From: Bacteroidota bacterium
GTDB taxonomy: Bacteria > Bacteroidota > Ignavibacteria > Kryptoniales > JAKASW01
Direction: 5' to 3'
Length of the DNA stretch: 32,314 nucleotides
Assembly (NCBI GenBank): GCA_021789755.1
Contig: JAJYJD010000004.1
Span: 1 to 32,314, forward strand
Made by a program: the position numbers and the translations under genes. The notes beneath the pieces were generated by a model that saw only the letters and a program-made list of their open reading frames with translations, did not search any database and was not told the DNA's origin. Numbering within the stretch: position 1 is the stretch's first letter; every line of letters starts with the position of its first letter. Positions 1-8,308 of the stretch are shown here, in pieces.

Positions 1-2387
1 TTGATAGTCTCGGCGTTGGCTCTGCTGATTCCGGCGATGTTGTTGATCATCTCGACCGTGTGCCTCACACTTGAACTCAGTTCCTCCGTCGAGCTCATGT
101 TCTGATCGACGACGGCAGAAATCTTTTCAATCGATTTCAGCAAACCCGACATGATCCTGACCACCGCGCTATTCGCACCGGCCATGACATCGACCTGTTT
201 GCTCATGTTCTCCGAAGACGAAAGGAGCGAGTTGATCGCCTCACCCGATTCGGAGGCCATTTTGGTGCCGTCCTTCACTTTTTCGACGATCGACTTCACC
301 GATTTGCTCGCGTCTCCGATGTCTTCCTGAACCCTGCTTATCAGCCCGGACGTTTCCTTGGTCGCAGCAGCCGAGCGCTCCGCAAGGTTTCTCACCTCAT
401 CGGCGACGACGGCAAAACCGCGGCCGTGTTCTCCCGCTCTCGCGGCTTCGATTGCTGCATTCAGGGCCAGCAGGTTAGTCTGCTCGGCAATCTGTTCTAT
501 ACTTTCGATTATACCTTCGATTTGTTCGGAACGTTTCGCCATCCCTTCGATCTTTACGGCAAATGCGGCTACAGTCTCTTCGATTTTCTTCATCTGTTCC
601 AGGTTCTCCATTACAGCTCCGGCACCTGTCTTCGATACTCTTATGGCTTCTGAGGAGGCTGAAACCACGGCATTTGCGCTCGCGTTTGCCGAATTGACCG
701 CTTTGGATATTTCCACGGCGGAAGTCGACACGTCTTCCACCGCCACTTTCTGTTCGTGTGAATCGCGCGCTATAGTGTCGATAGCAGCTGAAATCTGTTC
801 CATGTTGGCGTTTGCGTTACTGATAGACATCGCCTCTTCGTTGAGGCTCTTCGCCATCTGCTGGATGGTCTTCGAAGCATAGCTGGACGCTTCCACCGAT
901 TGTTGAGCGGTCCCTGCCAGATCTCGGCTGAGACCCAGGAGCTTCTTCGACCTCTTGACAAGCGTGGAAAATATTCCACGGAGGCTCAAGGGTTCGCTGT
1001 TGAAAGTCGAGACAACTATCCCGCGATCCACAGCCTTGTTTATGAACGGGACCAGGTCTTTGTCGAAAATCCCCACGCTTACCGCGTCATATCTTTTCCT
1101 GATGCAGTCTTCAACCGCCGGCCCGTACACTGCCGCGCTCACATTGATCACGCCATTTTCAAATTGTCCCTTCGGGATAATCCAGTCGACGATCCCGTTG
1201 AAACTCCTCAACTCGGCCGCCGCAGCCTCGACCCCGGCCTTGAAGGAGACCCAAAAACGATCACCATCACGGCCCAGTACGGCAATCCTGATTGTGCCCT
1301 TGGATCTCTTTACGGGCTTCAGCCTTCGCGCTGCCATTGATTCAGTCTCGATCGCCCCTTTACCGGGCTGCCAATATTGCGAATAGTTGTCGCGAGTAAC
1401 CAGCTCCATACTTGTCAGAAGCCTCGACTGCTGCGGCTCCCAACCGGCGACTATGTGGTTGAACATCCCGATAACGGGGTCGTGGCCTTGCGCAAAGACG
1501 TCCTGCGAGAGCGTCGCTGTGATGACTCCTTGTTTCACATAATTCACCGTCTCATCTGCAAGGTCGTGGCAGATGACTTTTACGGCGCCCGCCCTGCCCA
1601 TCTCGACGACAGCCCTGGCCGCGGCCGCGCCGCTGTAAGTCACATATATACCTGCAAGATCGCTGTGCTTCTTCAGAAGCGCCTTCGCTTCGCTGTATGT
1701 GGTTTCAATATTCAGGTTAGTTTCGATCGAATCAACGACTGAAATTGACGGGTACTTCTCGCGCAGCACATTCTGGAATCCCTTTCGCCTCAGATCGTGA
1801 CCGATGATATCGAACTTCTCCAGCAGGATCGCCACTTTCCCGTTCCCGTCGAGAGCCTTTCCCATCGCCTCGCCGCAAGCCTGTCCTTCGAGATACGAAT
1901 CGGCGCCGACATAGATGAAGCGTTGGCATGGTTTGTCGGTGGCAGAATTGAATTCCTTGCTGGCATCGTTCAGATATTCAATAATCGAATTGAGCCCGTG
2001 CACCATCTCGCCTACGCGACCGTTGACCGAAGTGCCGATCGCACCCGATTCCAATTTTATCCTTGACGTTAGATTCCCGTGCGCCATTTCAGTCATGGCG
2101 GTCGACAACGAAGTGAAGTCTTTCTCCGCCATCTGCTTCACCTTGTCAGAGAGAAATCCGACCGGCGCACGGAGCGTAATCTGAATAAATATCGCGAGTT
2201 CGCATATTGTCACCGCGCTCCCGATAATCCCAATCGCCAGAAGTTGCCTCGCTTCCGAAACGGACTGTAGGCCGGGAGCGATGAGTTGCAGGTACCCGGC
2301 GACTTCAATCACCGTGAAAAGGACGATGAGAACGATTCCGAGGTGAAGAGAATATTTCCTGAGAAACTTCCTGGTTTCGTTGAGCAT
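1..2387 (-). CDS. Chemoreceptor (MCP) with cytoplasmic periplasmic-binding-protein-like module, 3' end outside window
   Basis: A minus-strand frame runs open from an ATG at 2387 to the window edge, giving about 795 residues. The ORF track misses it because the stop is outside. Two hydrophobic helices (about 12-36 and 48-72) are separated by only about a dozen residues, so there is almost no periplasmic domain. A HAMP-like segment follows (about 73-150, with MAHGNL). Residues about 151-340 resemble the second lobe of a sugar-binding protein ([13 protein letters not shown], then a GKVAILL strand). Residues about 365-465 resemble the first lobe ([14 protein letters not shown] ... [10 protein letters not shown]). 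The rest is the MCP signalling hairpin, with the tip [19 protein letters not shown] near 640. It should control CheA. The start directly follows an in-frame TAA. The ligand is unknown. MCP identity is certain; the lobe assignment is by eye. Confidence 0.92.
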   Translation of the reverse strand, partial: MLNETRKFLRKYSLHLGIVLIVLFTVIEVAGYLQLIAPGLQSVSEARQLLAIGIIGSAVTICELAIFIQITLRAPVGFLSDKVKQMAEKDFTSLSTAMTEMAHGNLTSRIKLESGAIGTSVNGRVGEMVHGLNSIIEYLNDASKEFNSATDKPCQRFIYVGADSYLEGQACGEAMGKALDGNGKVAILLEKFDIIGHDLRRKGFQNVLREKYPSISVVDSIETNLNIETTYSEAKALLKKHSDLAGIYVTYSGAAAARAVVEMGRAGAVKVICHDLADETVNYVKQGVITATLSQDVFAQGHDPVIGMFNHIVAGWEPQQSRLLTSMELVTRDNYSQYWQPGKGAIETESMAARRLKPVKRSKGTIRIAVLGRDGDRFWVSFKAGVEAAAAELRSFNGIVDWIIPKGQFENGVINVSAAVYGPAVEDCIRKRYDAVSVGIFDKDLVPFINKAVDRGIVVSTFNSEPLSLRGIFSTLVKRSKKLLGLSRDLAGTAQQSVEASSYASKTIQQMAKSLNEEAMSISNANANMEQISAAIDTIARDSHEQKVAVEDVSTSAVEISKAVNSANASANAVVSASSEAIRVSKTGAGAVMENLEQMKKIEETVAAFAVKIEGMAKRSEQIEGIIESIEQIAEQTNLLALNAAIEAARAGEHGRGFAVVADEVRNLAERSAAATKETSGLISRVQEDIGDASKSVKSIVEKVKDGTKMASESGEAINSLLSSSENMSKQVDVMAGANSAVVRIMSGLLKSIEKISAVVDQNMSSTEELSSSVRHTVEMINNIAGISRANAETI

Positions 2388-2643
2388 GGCTTAGCCTCGC
2401 TTGGTATTTCCATGGGTCGGTCCGGGCGCGACCCGTCCGACAGTCGTAACGAAGTCGATATGTTTTTCCGGATACGGCATCATTACTATTTCTGGGAACA
2501 ACAGCCTATAATCCTCTATTTCATTTATCGGATTAAGAGGCGGCCACTTTAATGTCCCTAAAAGCAGCGAAAACATCGCAATTCGAAGGAGAATCTCGGA
2601 GTATCGACCTCCACACCAGACTGACCTTTCATCATCCGCCCAG

Positions 2644-2677
2644 TTTGCATTTCGAATTCCGCTTCACTATAGTTTTG
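2644..2677 (+). promoter_or_regulatory. Candidate Bacteroidota-type promoter for the GNAT gene
   Basis: A TTTG (2644-2647) is followed after 22 bases by TAGTTTTG (2670-2677), matching the TTTG / TAnnTTTG pattern of the Bacteroidota primary sigma factor with slightly long spacing. It lies just upstream of the acetyltransferase, giving a predicted leader of about 20 bases. No transcript data; a chance match is possible. The rest of 2388-2704 holds no gene I can support. Confidence 0.35.
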
Positions 2678-2704
2678 CGAAAGGAATGATAAGAGGAGCT
2701 TACA

Positions 2705-3187
2705 TTGATCAGAGAAGTACGGCTGAGCGACGCGGAAGCATTGTGCAATATCTATAATGAATATGTGAAGAACTCCACCGCAACTTTTGACGAGATTCCT
2801 GTCCTAGTTGCAGAGATGGAAGAACGCATCAAAACTCTGACCGTAGATTACCCGTGGCTGGTCTGCGAAAACGAAGGTAAGGTTGTCGGTTATACATACG
2901 CACGGCGCTGGAGAGACCGGGCCTCGTACCGCAATTCGGTCGAAACAGGGACTTATCTCGATGCAGGATATTTAAGGAAGGGGCTCGGCACACTGCTCAA
3001 GGAGGCGCATCTGGACGCTCTGAAAGCCAAAGGATTTCACACCGTTATTTCGGGGATAGCTCTGCCGAATCCTGCAAGCATCGCGCTCCTCGAGAAGTTC
3101 GGTTTCAAAAAGGTTGCGCATTTCTACGAAGTCGGTTATAAACACAACAGATGGATCGATGTGGGTTACTGGCAGTTGATTTTATAA
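2705..3187 (+). CDS. GNAT N-acetyltransferase, phosphinothricin/methionine sulfoximine acetyltransferase-like
   Basis: A 160-residue single-domain GNAT protein that would use acetyl-CoA to acetylate a small amine, in the PAT/Bar/MnaT group, which acts on phosphinothricin, methionine sulfoximine or methionine sulfone. The family signature is clear: N-terminal IREVRLSDAEALCNIYNEY, the FDE segment, a central YTYARRWRDRASY, the acetyl-CoA loop LRKGLGTLL, and the C-terminal GFKKVAHFYEVGYKH with W residues near the end. The start is TTG: AGAGGAG ends about seven bases upstream, and the only nearby ATG runs straight into a stop. It probably forms a two-gene unit with the exported PPC protein 29 bases downstream. 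The true substrate cannot be read from sequence; a detoxification or amino-acid analogue role is inferred. Confidence 0.88.
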   Translation: MIREVRLSDAEALCNIYNEYVKNSTATFDEIPVLVAEMEERIKTLTVDYPWLVCENEGKVVGYTYARRWRDRASYRNSVETGTYLDAGYLRKGLGTLLKEAHLDALKAKGFHTVISGIALPNPASIALLEKFGFKKVAHFYEVGYKHNRWIDVGYWQLIL

Positions 3188-3216
3188 TATCACAAACAGA
3201 AAATGAGGAAAAGGGT

Positions 3217-3762
3217 ATGCGGAAAATTATTTTGCTATTGGTTCTAATCGGCCCGGCCGGGTTTGCCGGAGCTCAGGAGACGAAGACCGAACTTACGAGC
3301 CCCGCTTCGGATTACGATTCCAGACCTAACAGCGACTCGGTGCCGGACGTGTACGCTGTCGGCGGACAATTCGAGCGCGTGGTCGTGATCAGGCTGAAGT
3401 ACAAGACCGACCTTCTAGCCGGGCTCGAGAAGGCTGTCAAGGACAACAACATTCAGAATGCGGTCCTCCTTGCCGGCACAGGCTCGGTGATGTCCTGCCA
3501 TTATCACGTCGTCAGCAACACAGGATTTCCAACGAGGAATATCTTCGTGAAAGACAGGGCCGACCCTGCTGACCTTGTGAGCTTGAACGGCTACGTCATA
3601 AAAGGGCGCGTCCACGCACACGCCACATTCACCAGTGCGGACAAGGCCTTCGGCGGACATCTTGAGCCGGGAACCACCGTCTTCACGTTTGCCATCATAA
3701 CCGTCGGCGTCCTGAGCGACGAGCTTGATCTGAGTCGAGTAGACGACAAAAACTACAGGTAA
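3217..3762 (+). CDS. Exported PPC/DUF296-domain protein
   Basis: The track starts this at 3151, inside the acetyltransferase gene. The ATG at 3217 is preferred because a GAGGAAAAGG Shine-Dalgarno-like run precedes it and translation begins with a clean signal peptide (MRKIILLLVLIGPAGFAGA, cleavage before QE). The mature part is a PPC (plant and prokaryote conserved, DUF296) domain: a LLAGLEKAV helix, AVLLAGTGSV, then GRVHAHATF and FGGHLEPG, with the conserved histidines in place. PPC domains usually form trimers and are known as the partner domain of plant AT-hook proteins; bacterial stand-alone versions have no settled function. There is no AT hook here, and export makes a DNA role unlikely. 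Length 181 residues including the signal. The biochemical role is unknown. Confidence 0.8.
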   Translation: MRKIILLLVLIGPAGFAGAQETKTELTSPASDYDSRPNSDSVPDVYAVGGQFERVVVIRLKYKTDLLAGLEKAVKDNNIQNAVLLAGTGSVMSCHYHVVSNTGFPTRNIFVKDRADPADLVSLNGYVIKGRVHAHATFTSADKAFGGHLEPGTTVFTFAIITVGVLSDELDLSRVDDKNYR

Positions 3763-3775
3763 TAACGGCTGACTA

Positions 3776-3831
3776 ATTGCAGCAACTCCTTGCCCTGACA
3801 GGGCGGCACCGGGCAGCTGTCCCGTTGCAAT
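3776..3831 (+). other. Compact multi-hairpin intergenic element
   Basis: The gap before the metal transporter contains a nested structure. An outer pair ATTGCA (3776-3781) / TGCAAT (3826-3831) encloses two small hairpins, GCCCT-gac-AGGGC and CGGG-cagctgt-CCCG. No U-run follows, so a simple intrinsic terminator is unlikely; an attenuator or structured leader of the downstream gene is possible. Confidence 0.35.
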
Positions 3832-3861
3832 ATCGTTTGAGACTCTCTAATTTGTACTATC

Positions 3862-4809
3862 ATGGAACAGAACCTTGGCAAGCAACTCGTCCTCGACGAG
3901 CTTTTCGATCTCACTCTCTACAAAAAGATACGCGAGATAGTCCCTGATGACCTGACGCCGCTCTTCGACCAGCTTATCCCGACCGAGACGAAACACCTCA
4001 AGTTCTGGCAGGATTTCTTCTCCGTAGACATTAACGAGCTCGATTTCAGGCGGAAGTTGAAACTGACTGTCCTGACGTCCGTCGCCCGAATATTCGGGAA
4101 CCTCGGCACTCACCTGGTCCTCGAAGCAATCGAGGTCTACGGAGTCAGGAAATACATAACGGTCTGGAACAAATACAAAGGGACGCCGACGGGCGAGGCG
4201 GTGCGCAAGATCCTCGAAGACGAATTCCAACACGAAGATGAGATAGTCTCATCGGCAAGCGAAAGGCTCATCCATCCGGAGCGTGTGCGGGATATCTTCC
4301 TGGGGTTGAACGACGGGCTTGTCGAGATACTCGGTGCCGTTTCGGGCTTCTTTGCCGCTCTCTCCAACATACCGGCGGTAATCGCGGCAAGCGCTGCGGT
4401 CGCCGTTGCCGGGTCGATTTCTATGGCGGCGGGCGCTTACGGCGCGATGAACTCCGAAAAGGAAGTCGAACGCGTCGAGGCCGCGAAAAGGGAATTTATC
4501 GAGGGGAAGGTGGCCGATGCAAAGGCCGGCTCTTCGAGCGCCGCCGAATCGGCATCGGTGGTCGGTGTGTCCTATTTCTTCGGTGCGCTTGTGCCCGTCC
4601 TTCCCGTGCTTCTTGGAGCTACAAATATTTTCTGGTCCCTCGGATTTGCCGCAGTCGTCATGGTTTTTATCTCGACCGTGATAGCCTTCCTTTCCGGGAT
4701 GCGGATGCGGAGAAGAATTGTTACCAACCTCGTCACTCTCCTCATCGCTGTCGGAATTACGTACGCCGTCGGGCTCCTGGCAAGGTCGGTATTCGGCATC
4801 AACATTTAA
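3862..4809 (+). CDS. MbfA-like membrane ferritin: ferritin-like domain fused to VIT1/CCC1 metal transporter
   Basis: A 315-residue two-domain membrane protein. Residues about 1-125 form a ferritin-like helical domain with paired carboxylate/histidine motifs (ETKH near residue 42 and EDEFQHEDE near 118), suited to a di-iron or manganese site. Residues about 140-315 are a VIT1/CCC1 exporter domain: RDIFLGLNDGLVEILGAVSG begins the first helix, followed by the hallmark SMAAGAY and later hydrophobic helices. Characterised relatives (MbfA) export iron or manganese from the cytoplasm, with the ferritin-like domain sensing or delivering the metal, and protect against peroxide and iron stress. No strong ribosome binding site is visible; the structured element just upstream may matter for expression. 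It is divergent from the chemoreceptor and convergent with cfa. Confidence 0.87.
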   Translation: MEQNLGKQLVLDELFDLTLYKKIREIVPDDLTPLFDQLIPTETKHLKFWQDFFSVDINELDFRRKLKLTVLTSVARIFGNLGTHLVLEAIEVYGVRKYITVWNKYKGTPTGEAVRKILEDEFQHEDEIVSSASERLIHPERVRDIFLGLNDGLVEILGAVSGFFAALSNIPAVIAASAAVAVAGSISMAAGAYGAMNSEKEVERVEAAKREFIEGKVADAKAGSSSAAESASVVGVSYFFGALVPVLPVLLGATNIFWSLGFAAVVMVFISTVIAFLSGMRMRRRIVTNLVTLLIAVGITYAVGLLARSVFGINI

Positions 4810-4970
4810 CACCACTGCCGCAAATTTCTCGTTCCCGGATTTAACCTATGAGAGCGTAGAGGGAACGCGGGGAGAAACCGATTTGCTGATCTTACTCCAC
4901 GCGACCCGACTTCCTGGATAGAAATACTCTGCGTACCTCTGCTGTCAAAGGAGGAACCTTGTCGGCACAT

Positions 4971-4996
4971 GAGGAGGTGGAGAGACAGACCTCCTC
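4971..4996. terminator. Hairpin between convergent genes, possible bidirectional terminator
   Basis: GAGGAGGT (4971-4978) and ACCTCCTC (4989-4996) form an eight-base-pair stem with a ten-base loop between the 3' ends of the transporter and cfa genes. There is no clear U-tract on either strand, so termination is only suggested by position. The rest of 4810-5085 shows no gene. Confidence 0.35.
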
Positions 4997-5085
4997 TCAT
5001 TTACACAAAGAACAGAAAGGTGAGTCCTCTGTCGGTTTACTTTGCGGTTGAGTCTCAGCCATTATTTGCGCTGCAGGACCCGCTG

Positions 5086-6207
5086 TCATCTTATCGACCT
5101 GTAACCCCCGAGCACGCCCTTCTTCGATAAAACAAACTGCCAGAGCTGGTTGCTCCTCGCACGAAAGGCGCCCGCACTTGAAAGCAGGAAATATTTCCAC
5201 ATCTTGAAGAACGTTTCCCCGTAAGCTTCCTTCAGCGAATCCCAGCTCTTGCTGAAATTGTCGTACCATGCCATCAGGGTTTTATCATAGTCCGCACCGA
5301 AGTTGTGCAAGTCTTCCATTATGAACAAGCCTTCCATCGCCTTCGCCAGCTGTGCAACTGACGGCAGCATGCCGTTCGGGAAAATGTATTTGTGAGTCCA
5401 CGCATCGGTGCTTCTGACAGATCGTGGGCTTCCGATTGCGTGCAAAAGGAACAGGCCGTCTTCATTCAGGCATCTGTTGGACACTGCAAAATAATCCCGG
5501 TAGTTTTTGTACCCGACATGCTCGATCATCCCGATGGAAACGATCGCGTCGAATTTCTCGTCCGTTTCCCTGTAGTCTTGAAGCCTGAATTCGACTGGAA
5601 GCCCCTTACACATTTCCCTGCCGAGAGCTACCTGCTCCCGCGAGACAGTCAGCCCGACAACTTCGACACCGTAGTTCTCTGCCGCGTATTTACCGAACGC
5701 TCCCCATCCGCAGCCTATATCCAATACTTTCATCCCGGGCTCAAGACGAAGTTTCTCGCAAACCAGCTTCAGCTTGTCCTCCTGTGCCGCATCGAGGTTC
5801 CCGGCGTCTTTCCAGTACGCGCAACTATAGTTCATTCGCCTGTCGAGCATTTTTGTGAACAGCTCGTTGCCGAGATCGTAGTGCCTTCTACCGACAATGA
5901 AAGCCCTGCTCTTCTTCTGCATGTTTGTCAGCCTGAATGCCGCAAGCCGCAGGAGAATATTGAAATTACGCTTCACTTTGTCCTGGAGATCGGCGCGAAG
6001 AATCCTGAAAATGAATTCATCGACTTTCTCCGCAGCCCACCATCCCGCCATATACGATTCACCCAACCCCAACTCAGCCTCAGAAACCAGGCGTTCATAA
6101 ACCCTCTCGTCGTGGACCTGAATATCCCACGGCCGTTTTCCGTTGAGTTCAACCCCGGCAAATTCCAATAAGTCCCGAACGAGCGATTTTTCCCTCTGAT
6201 TGCTCAT
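5086..6207 (-). CDS. cfa: Cyclopropane-fatty-acyl-phospholipid synthase
   Basis: A 373-residue SAM-dependent methyltransferase that adds a methylene group across double bonds of membrane phospholipid acyl chains. It has the N-terminal lipid-interacting region, the substrate-side motif MNYSCAYW (about residue 125) with the following LDAAQEDKL, the SAM loop VLDIGCGWG, the ...IVSIGMIEHVG segment, and HKYIFPNGMLPS near residue 280. Length fits Cfa (about 380 residues). The start is well fixed: GGGAGGTGAT lies just upstream of the ATG. Cyclopropanation usually rises in stationary phase, acid or redox stress. The gene stands alone, divergent from the phytoene-desaturase-like flavoprotein; whether the two act on the same lipids is speculation. 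Confidence 0.93.
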   Translation of the reverse strand: MSNQREKSLVRDLLEFAGVELNGKRPWDIQVHDERVYERLVSEAELGLGESYMAGWWAAEKVDEFIFRILRADLQDKVKRNFNILLRLAAFRLTNMQKKSRAFIVGRRHYDLGNELFTKMLDRRMNYSCAYWKDAGNLDAAQEDKLKLVCEKLRLEPGMKVLDIGCGWGAFGKYAAENYGVEVVGLTVSREQVALGREMCKGLPVEFRLQDYRETDEKFDAIVSIGMIEHVGYKNYRDYFAVSNRCLNEDGLFLLHAIGSPRSVRSTDAWTHKYIFPNGMLPSVAQLAKAMEGLFIMEDLHNFGADYDKTLMAWYDNFSKSWDSLKEAYGETFFKMWKYFLLSSAGAFRARSNQLWQFVLSKKGVLGGYRSIR

Positions 6208-6582
6208 TTCATCACCTCCCGATTCTCAAATCTACACCGGGCAAACCAACCTGCGTCCACATCAACTTATTGATCGACCTATGTAAAAACAAACTACAGA
6301 CCTCCCGGATTCCCCGAGGCAGTTGCGTTTTCTGTACTATGAGGGGCAACTTGCAAAATCAATATTGTTGTATTAGAATAATCCGGTTAGTCTTGAGCAA
6401 GCACAACATAGGGATTCCGCACGCCAAGCTCCAAATAACTCCCCGACCATAACTTCAAAAGCACAAAATCAAACTTCATTAGAAGAACCGAACACTCGGT
6501 ATCATTGAAGGGAGGATTTCAGCCCCGGAGTGGCGGTGAATTTCTTTGACGGCTTCAACAAATAATAAGTGGAGGAATGACA
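6208..6582. promoter_or_regulatory. Divergent intergenic region between cfa and the Tat flavoprotein
   Basis: This gap separates two divergent genes and must hold both promoters. Reading toward cfa, TAGATTTG occurs close to its start and fits a Bacteroidota -7 box, but I find no well-spaced TTTG -33 partner. Weak inverted pairs (AGTTGC...GCAACT) are present. The short ORF at 6270-6452 has no start signal or recognisable content. Confidence 0.4.
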
Positions 6583-8220
6583 ATGAGCGGAAAAGGGATT
6601 GAAAGGCGTGATTTCCTGAAATACGTCCTCGGAAGCATGGGAATGCTGGCACTCGACTGGAGTGCCCTGCCGAGAGGCGTTCAGGCATTGACAAAGGACA
6701 ATGAATACGACGCCGTGATAATCGGTTCCGGGCTTGGCGGACTTAGCTGCGGCGCGGCATTCGCGAGACAGGGATTTAAAGCGCTCGTTCTCGAGAAGCA
6801 TGACAAGCCAGGCGGATACGCGACAGCCTTCGAACGGCCGGGCGGATTCACATTCGACGTTTCGCTCCATTCTACGACAGTCGGCGAAAGAAACGGATTG
6901 CACAATCTCATCCCGGGTTTCCCTGAAATCAAAGAAGTGGAGTTCGTCCCGCACCCCAATTTATATCGCGTAATCTTCCCGGACTACGACATTACCGTTC
7001 CGCAGAAAGATCTGCAGGCATATGTTAAAAACATTACCGGCCTCTTCCCCGAAGAGAAGGAAGGGATTGAAGGATTGTTCAGCGACATGAAGGGGTTGGC
7101 GGGCGACATACAACGCCTCTCCGACGCCAGAGGCCAAATGGATATGCAACGTTTTGCCGTGGACTTCCCTTTCCTTGCCAAGCTTTATAACAGAACATGG
7201 AAGGACATGCTCGACGCAAGACTGAAGAATGAAAAGTTGAGGGCCATAGTCTCAGCACAATGGGCGTATTATGGACTCCCTCCTTCCAAGCTCGTGAGTT
7301 TCTATTATGCCATGCCGGCAATCGGTTATCTTACCGGCGGTGGATATTACCCGATAGGAAGATCGCAGAAGATCAGCGACGCGATGGTGAAATTCATAGA
7401 ATCCAGCGGCGGAAAAGTGATGTTGAATTCGCAGGTGGCAAAGATCCTGATAAAAGATCATTCAGCCTACGGTGTCCGCACAAGTTCGGGTGATGAATTC
7501 ACCTCCAGGGTCGTAGTATCGAACGCAAATCCCTTCGACACGCTCCGGAAGTTGACCGATGAACAGGAATACCTGTCCGCCTACCTCGACCAGCTGGATC
7601 ATTACAGCGTCAGCTTGTCATCGTTCCAGATATTCCTGGGATTGAAGGAAGATCTTGTTGGCAAGCTCGGGATAAAGGATTCCGAAATATTCTACGACAC
7701 CGGGTACGACATGGAAGAGGGTTATCTCGCTGCCCAGCGCGGTGACTTCGAGAACGGTGGATATGCGCTCACCCTGTACGACAATGTGTACAGGGGGTAT
7801 TCTCCTGCCGGCAAGAATACTATAAACATAGTAACATTTACGGGCTATGATCCATGGAAGGTTTATGAGACAGACTACTTCAACGGCAACAAGACCGCGT
7901 ACAAAAAGGAGAAGGAGCGCCTGGCGGACATTCTTATAGAAAGGGTCGAGAAGACTCTCATGCCGGGCTTGTCGGCGGCCATAGAGGTAAAAGAGATCGG
8001 CACTCCTTTAACCAACGTGAGATACACGAACAATTATCACGGCGCGATATACGGCCTGGACCAGACTGTCGACAACTCAGGCAGCAGCCGGCTCGGACAC
8101 GATACGCCGATCGCAAATCTTTATCTCGCAGGCGCCTGGACGAGGCCCGGTCACGGATATGGAACCGTGCTTGCAAGCGGGCTGGAATGCTTCGGAGAGA
8201 TAATGCAGAAGTGGGGATGA
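6583..8220 (+). CDS. Tat-exported FAD-dependent oxidoreductase of the phytoene desaturase/carotenoid isomerase superfamily
   Basis: The protein opens with a twin-arginine signal (ERRDFLKY, then a short hydrophobic stretch), so it should be folded with its cofactor and sent across the inner membrane by Tat. The FAD-binding loop is AVIIGSGLGGLSCGAAFA with the downstream EKHDKPGGYA; the C-terminal flavin motif reads ANLYLAGAWTRPGHGYG, as in CrtI/CrtISO/RetSat proteins. The track start (6577) sits one base after GGAGG; the ATG at 6583 has proper seven-base spacing, giving 545 residues. The substrate could be a carotenoid, retinoid-like or other unsaturated lipid and cannot be read from the sequence. 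No carotenoid synthesis genes are nearby. A terminator follows, so it appears monocistronic. Confidence 0.83.
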   Translation: MSGKGIERRDFLKYVLGSMGMLALDWSALPRGVQALTKDNEYDAVIIGSGLGGLSCGAAFARQGFKALVLEKHDKPGGYATAFERPGGFTFDVSLHSTTVGERNGLHNLIPGFPEIKEVEFVPHPNLYRVIFPDYDITVPQKDLQAYVKNITGLFPEEKEGIEGLFSDMKGLAGDIQRLSDARGQMDMQRFAVDFPFLAKLYNRTWKDMLDARLKNEKLRAIVSAQWAYYGLPPSKLVSFYYAMPAIGYLTGGGYYPIGRSQKISDAMVKFIESSGGKVMLNSQVAKILIKDHSAYGVRTSSGDEFTSRVVVSNANPFDTLRKLTDEQEYLSAYLDQLDHYSVSLSSFQIFLGLKEDLVGKLGIKDSEIFYDTGYDMEEGYLAAQRGDFENGGYALTLYDNVYRGYSPAGKNTINIVTFTGYDPWKVYETDYFNGNKTAYKKEKERLADILIERVEKTLMPGLSAAIEVKEIGTPLTNVRYTNNYHGAIYGLDQTVDNSGSSRLGHDTPIANLYLAGAWTRPGHGYGTVLASGLECFGEIMQKWG

Positions 8221-8250
8221 CTCGCTGAGAAATTCGATCATCAACAATCA

Positions 8251-8284
8251 AAAAGGCTGCGGCGGACTCACAGCAGCCTTTTCA
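8251..8284 (+). terminator. Intrinsic terminator after the Tat flavoprotein gene
   Basis: AAAAGGCTGC (8251-8260) pairs with GCAGCCTTTT (8273-8282), a GC-rich stem with a twelve-base loop ending in a T-run on the plus strand, 30 bases after the stop. The flanking A and T runs make it potentially bidirectional. Confidence 0.85.
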
Positions 8285-8308
8285 TTTGTCCAAACCTTGA
8301 TTTGACTT

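Noticed and set aside
358-2066. Several plus-strand ORFs of 75-174 residues
   Set aside because: Antisense shadows of the open minus-strand chemoreceptor, which has unmistakable MCP motifs.
2391-2576. 61-residue minus-strand ORF ending directly before the chemoreceptor start and in its frame
   Set aside because: No ribosome binding site, no recognisable motif; the shared frame separated by one TAA is probably chance.
5392-6171. 259-residue plus-strand ORF
   Set aside because: Antisense to cfa; no family signal.
6270-6452. 60-residue plus-strand ORF between cfa and the flavoprotein
   Set aside because: No start signal and no protein-like pattern; lies in a promoter region.
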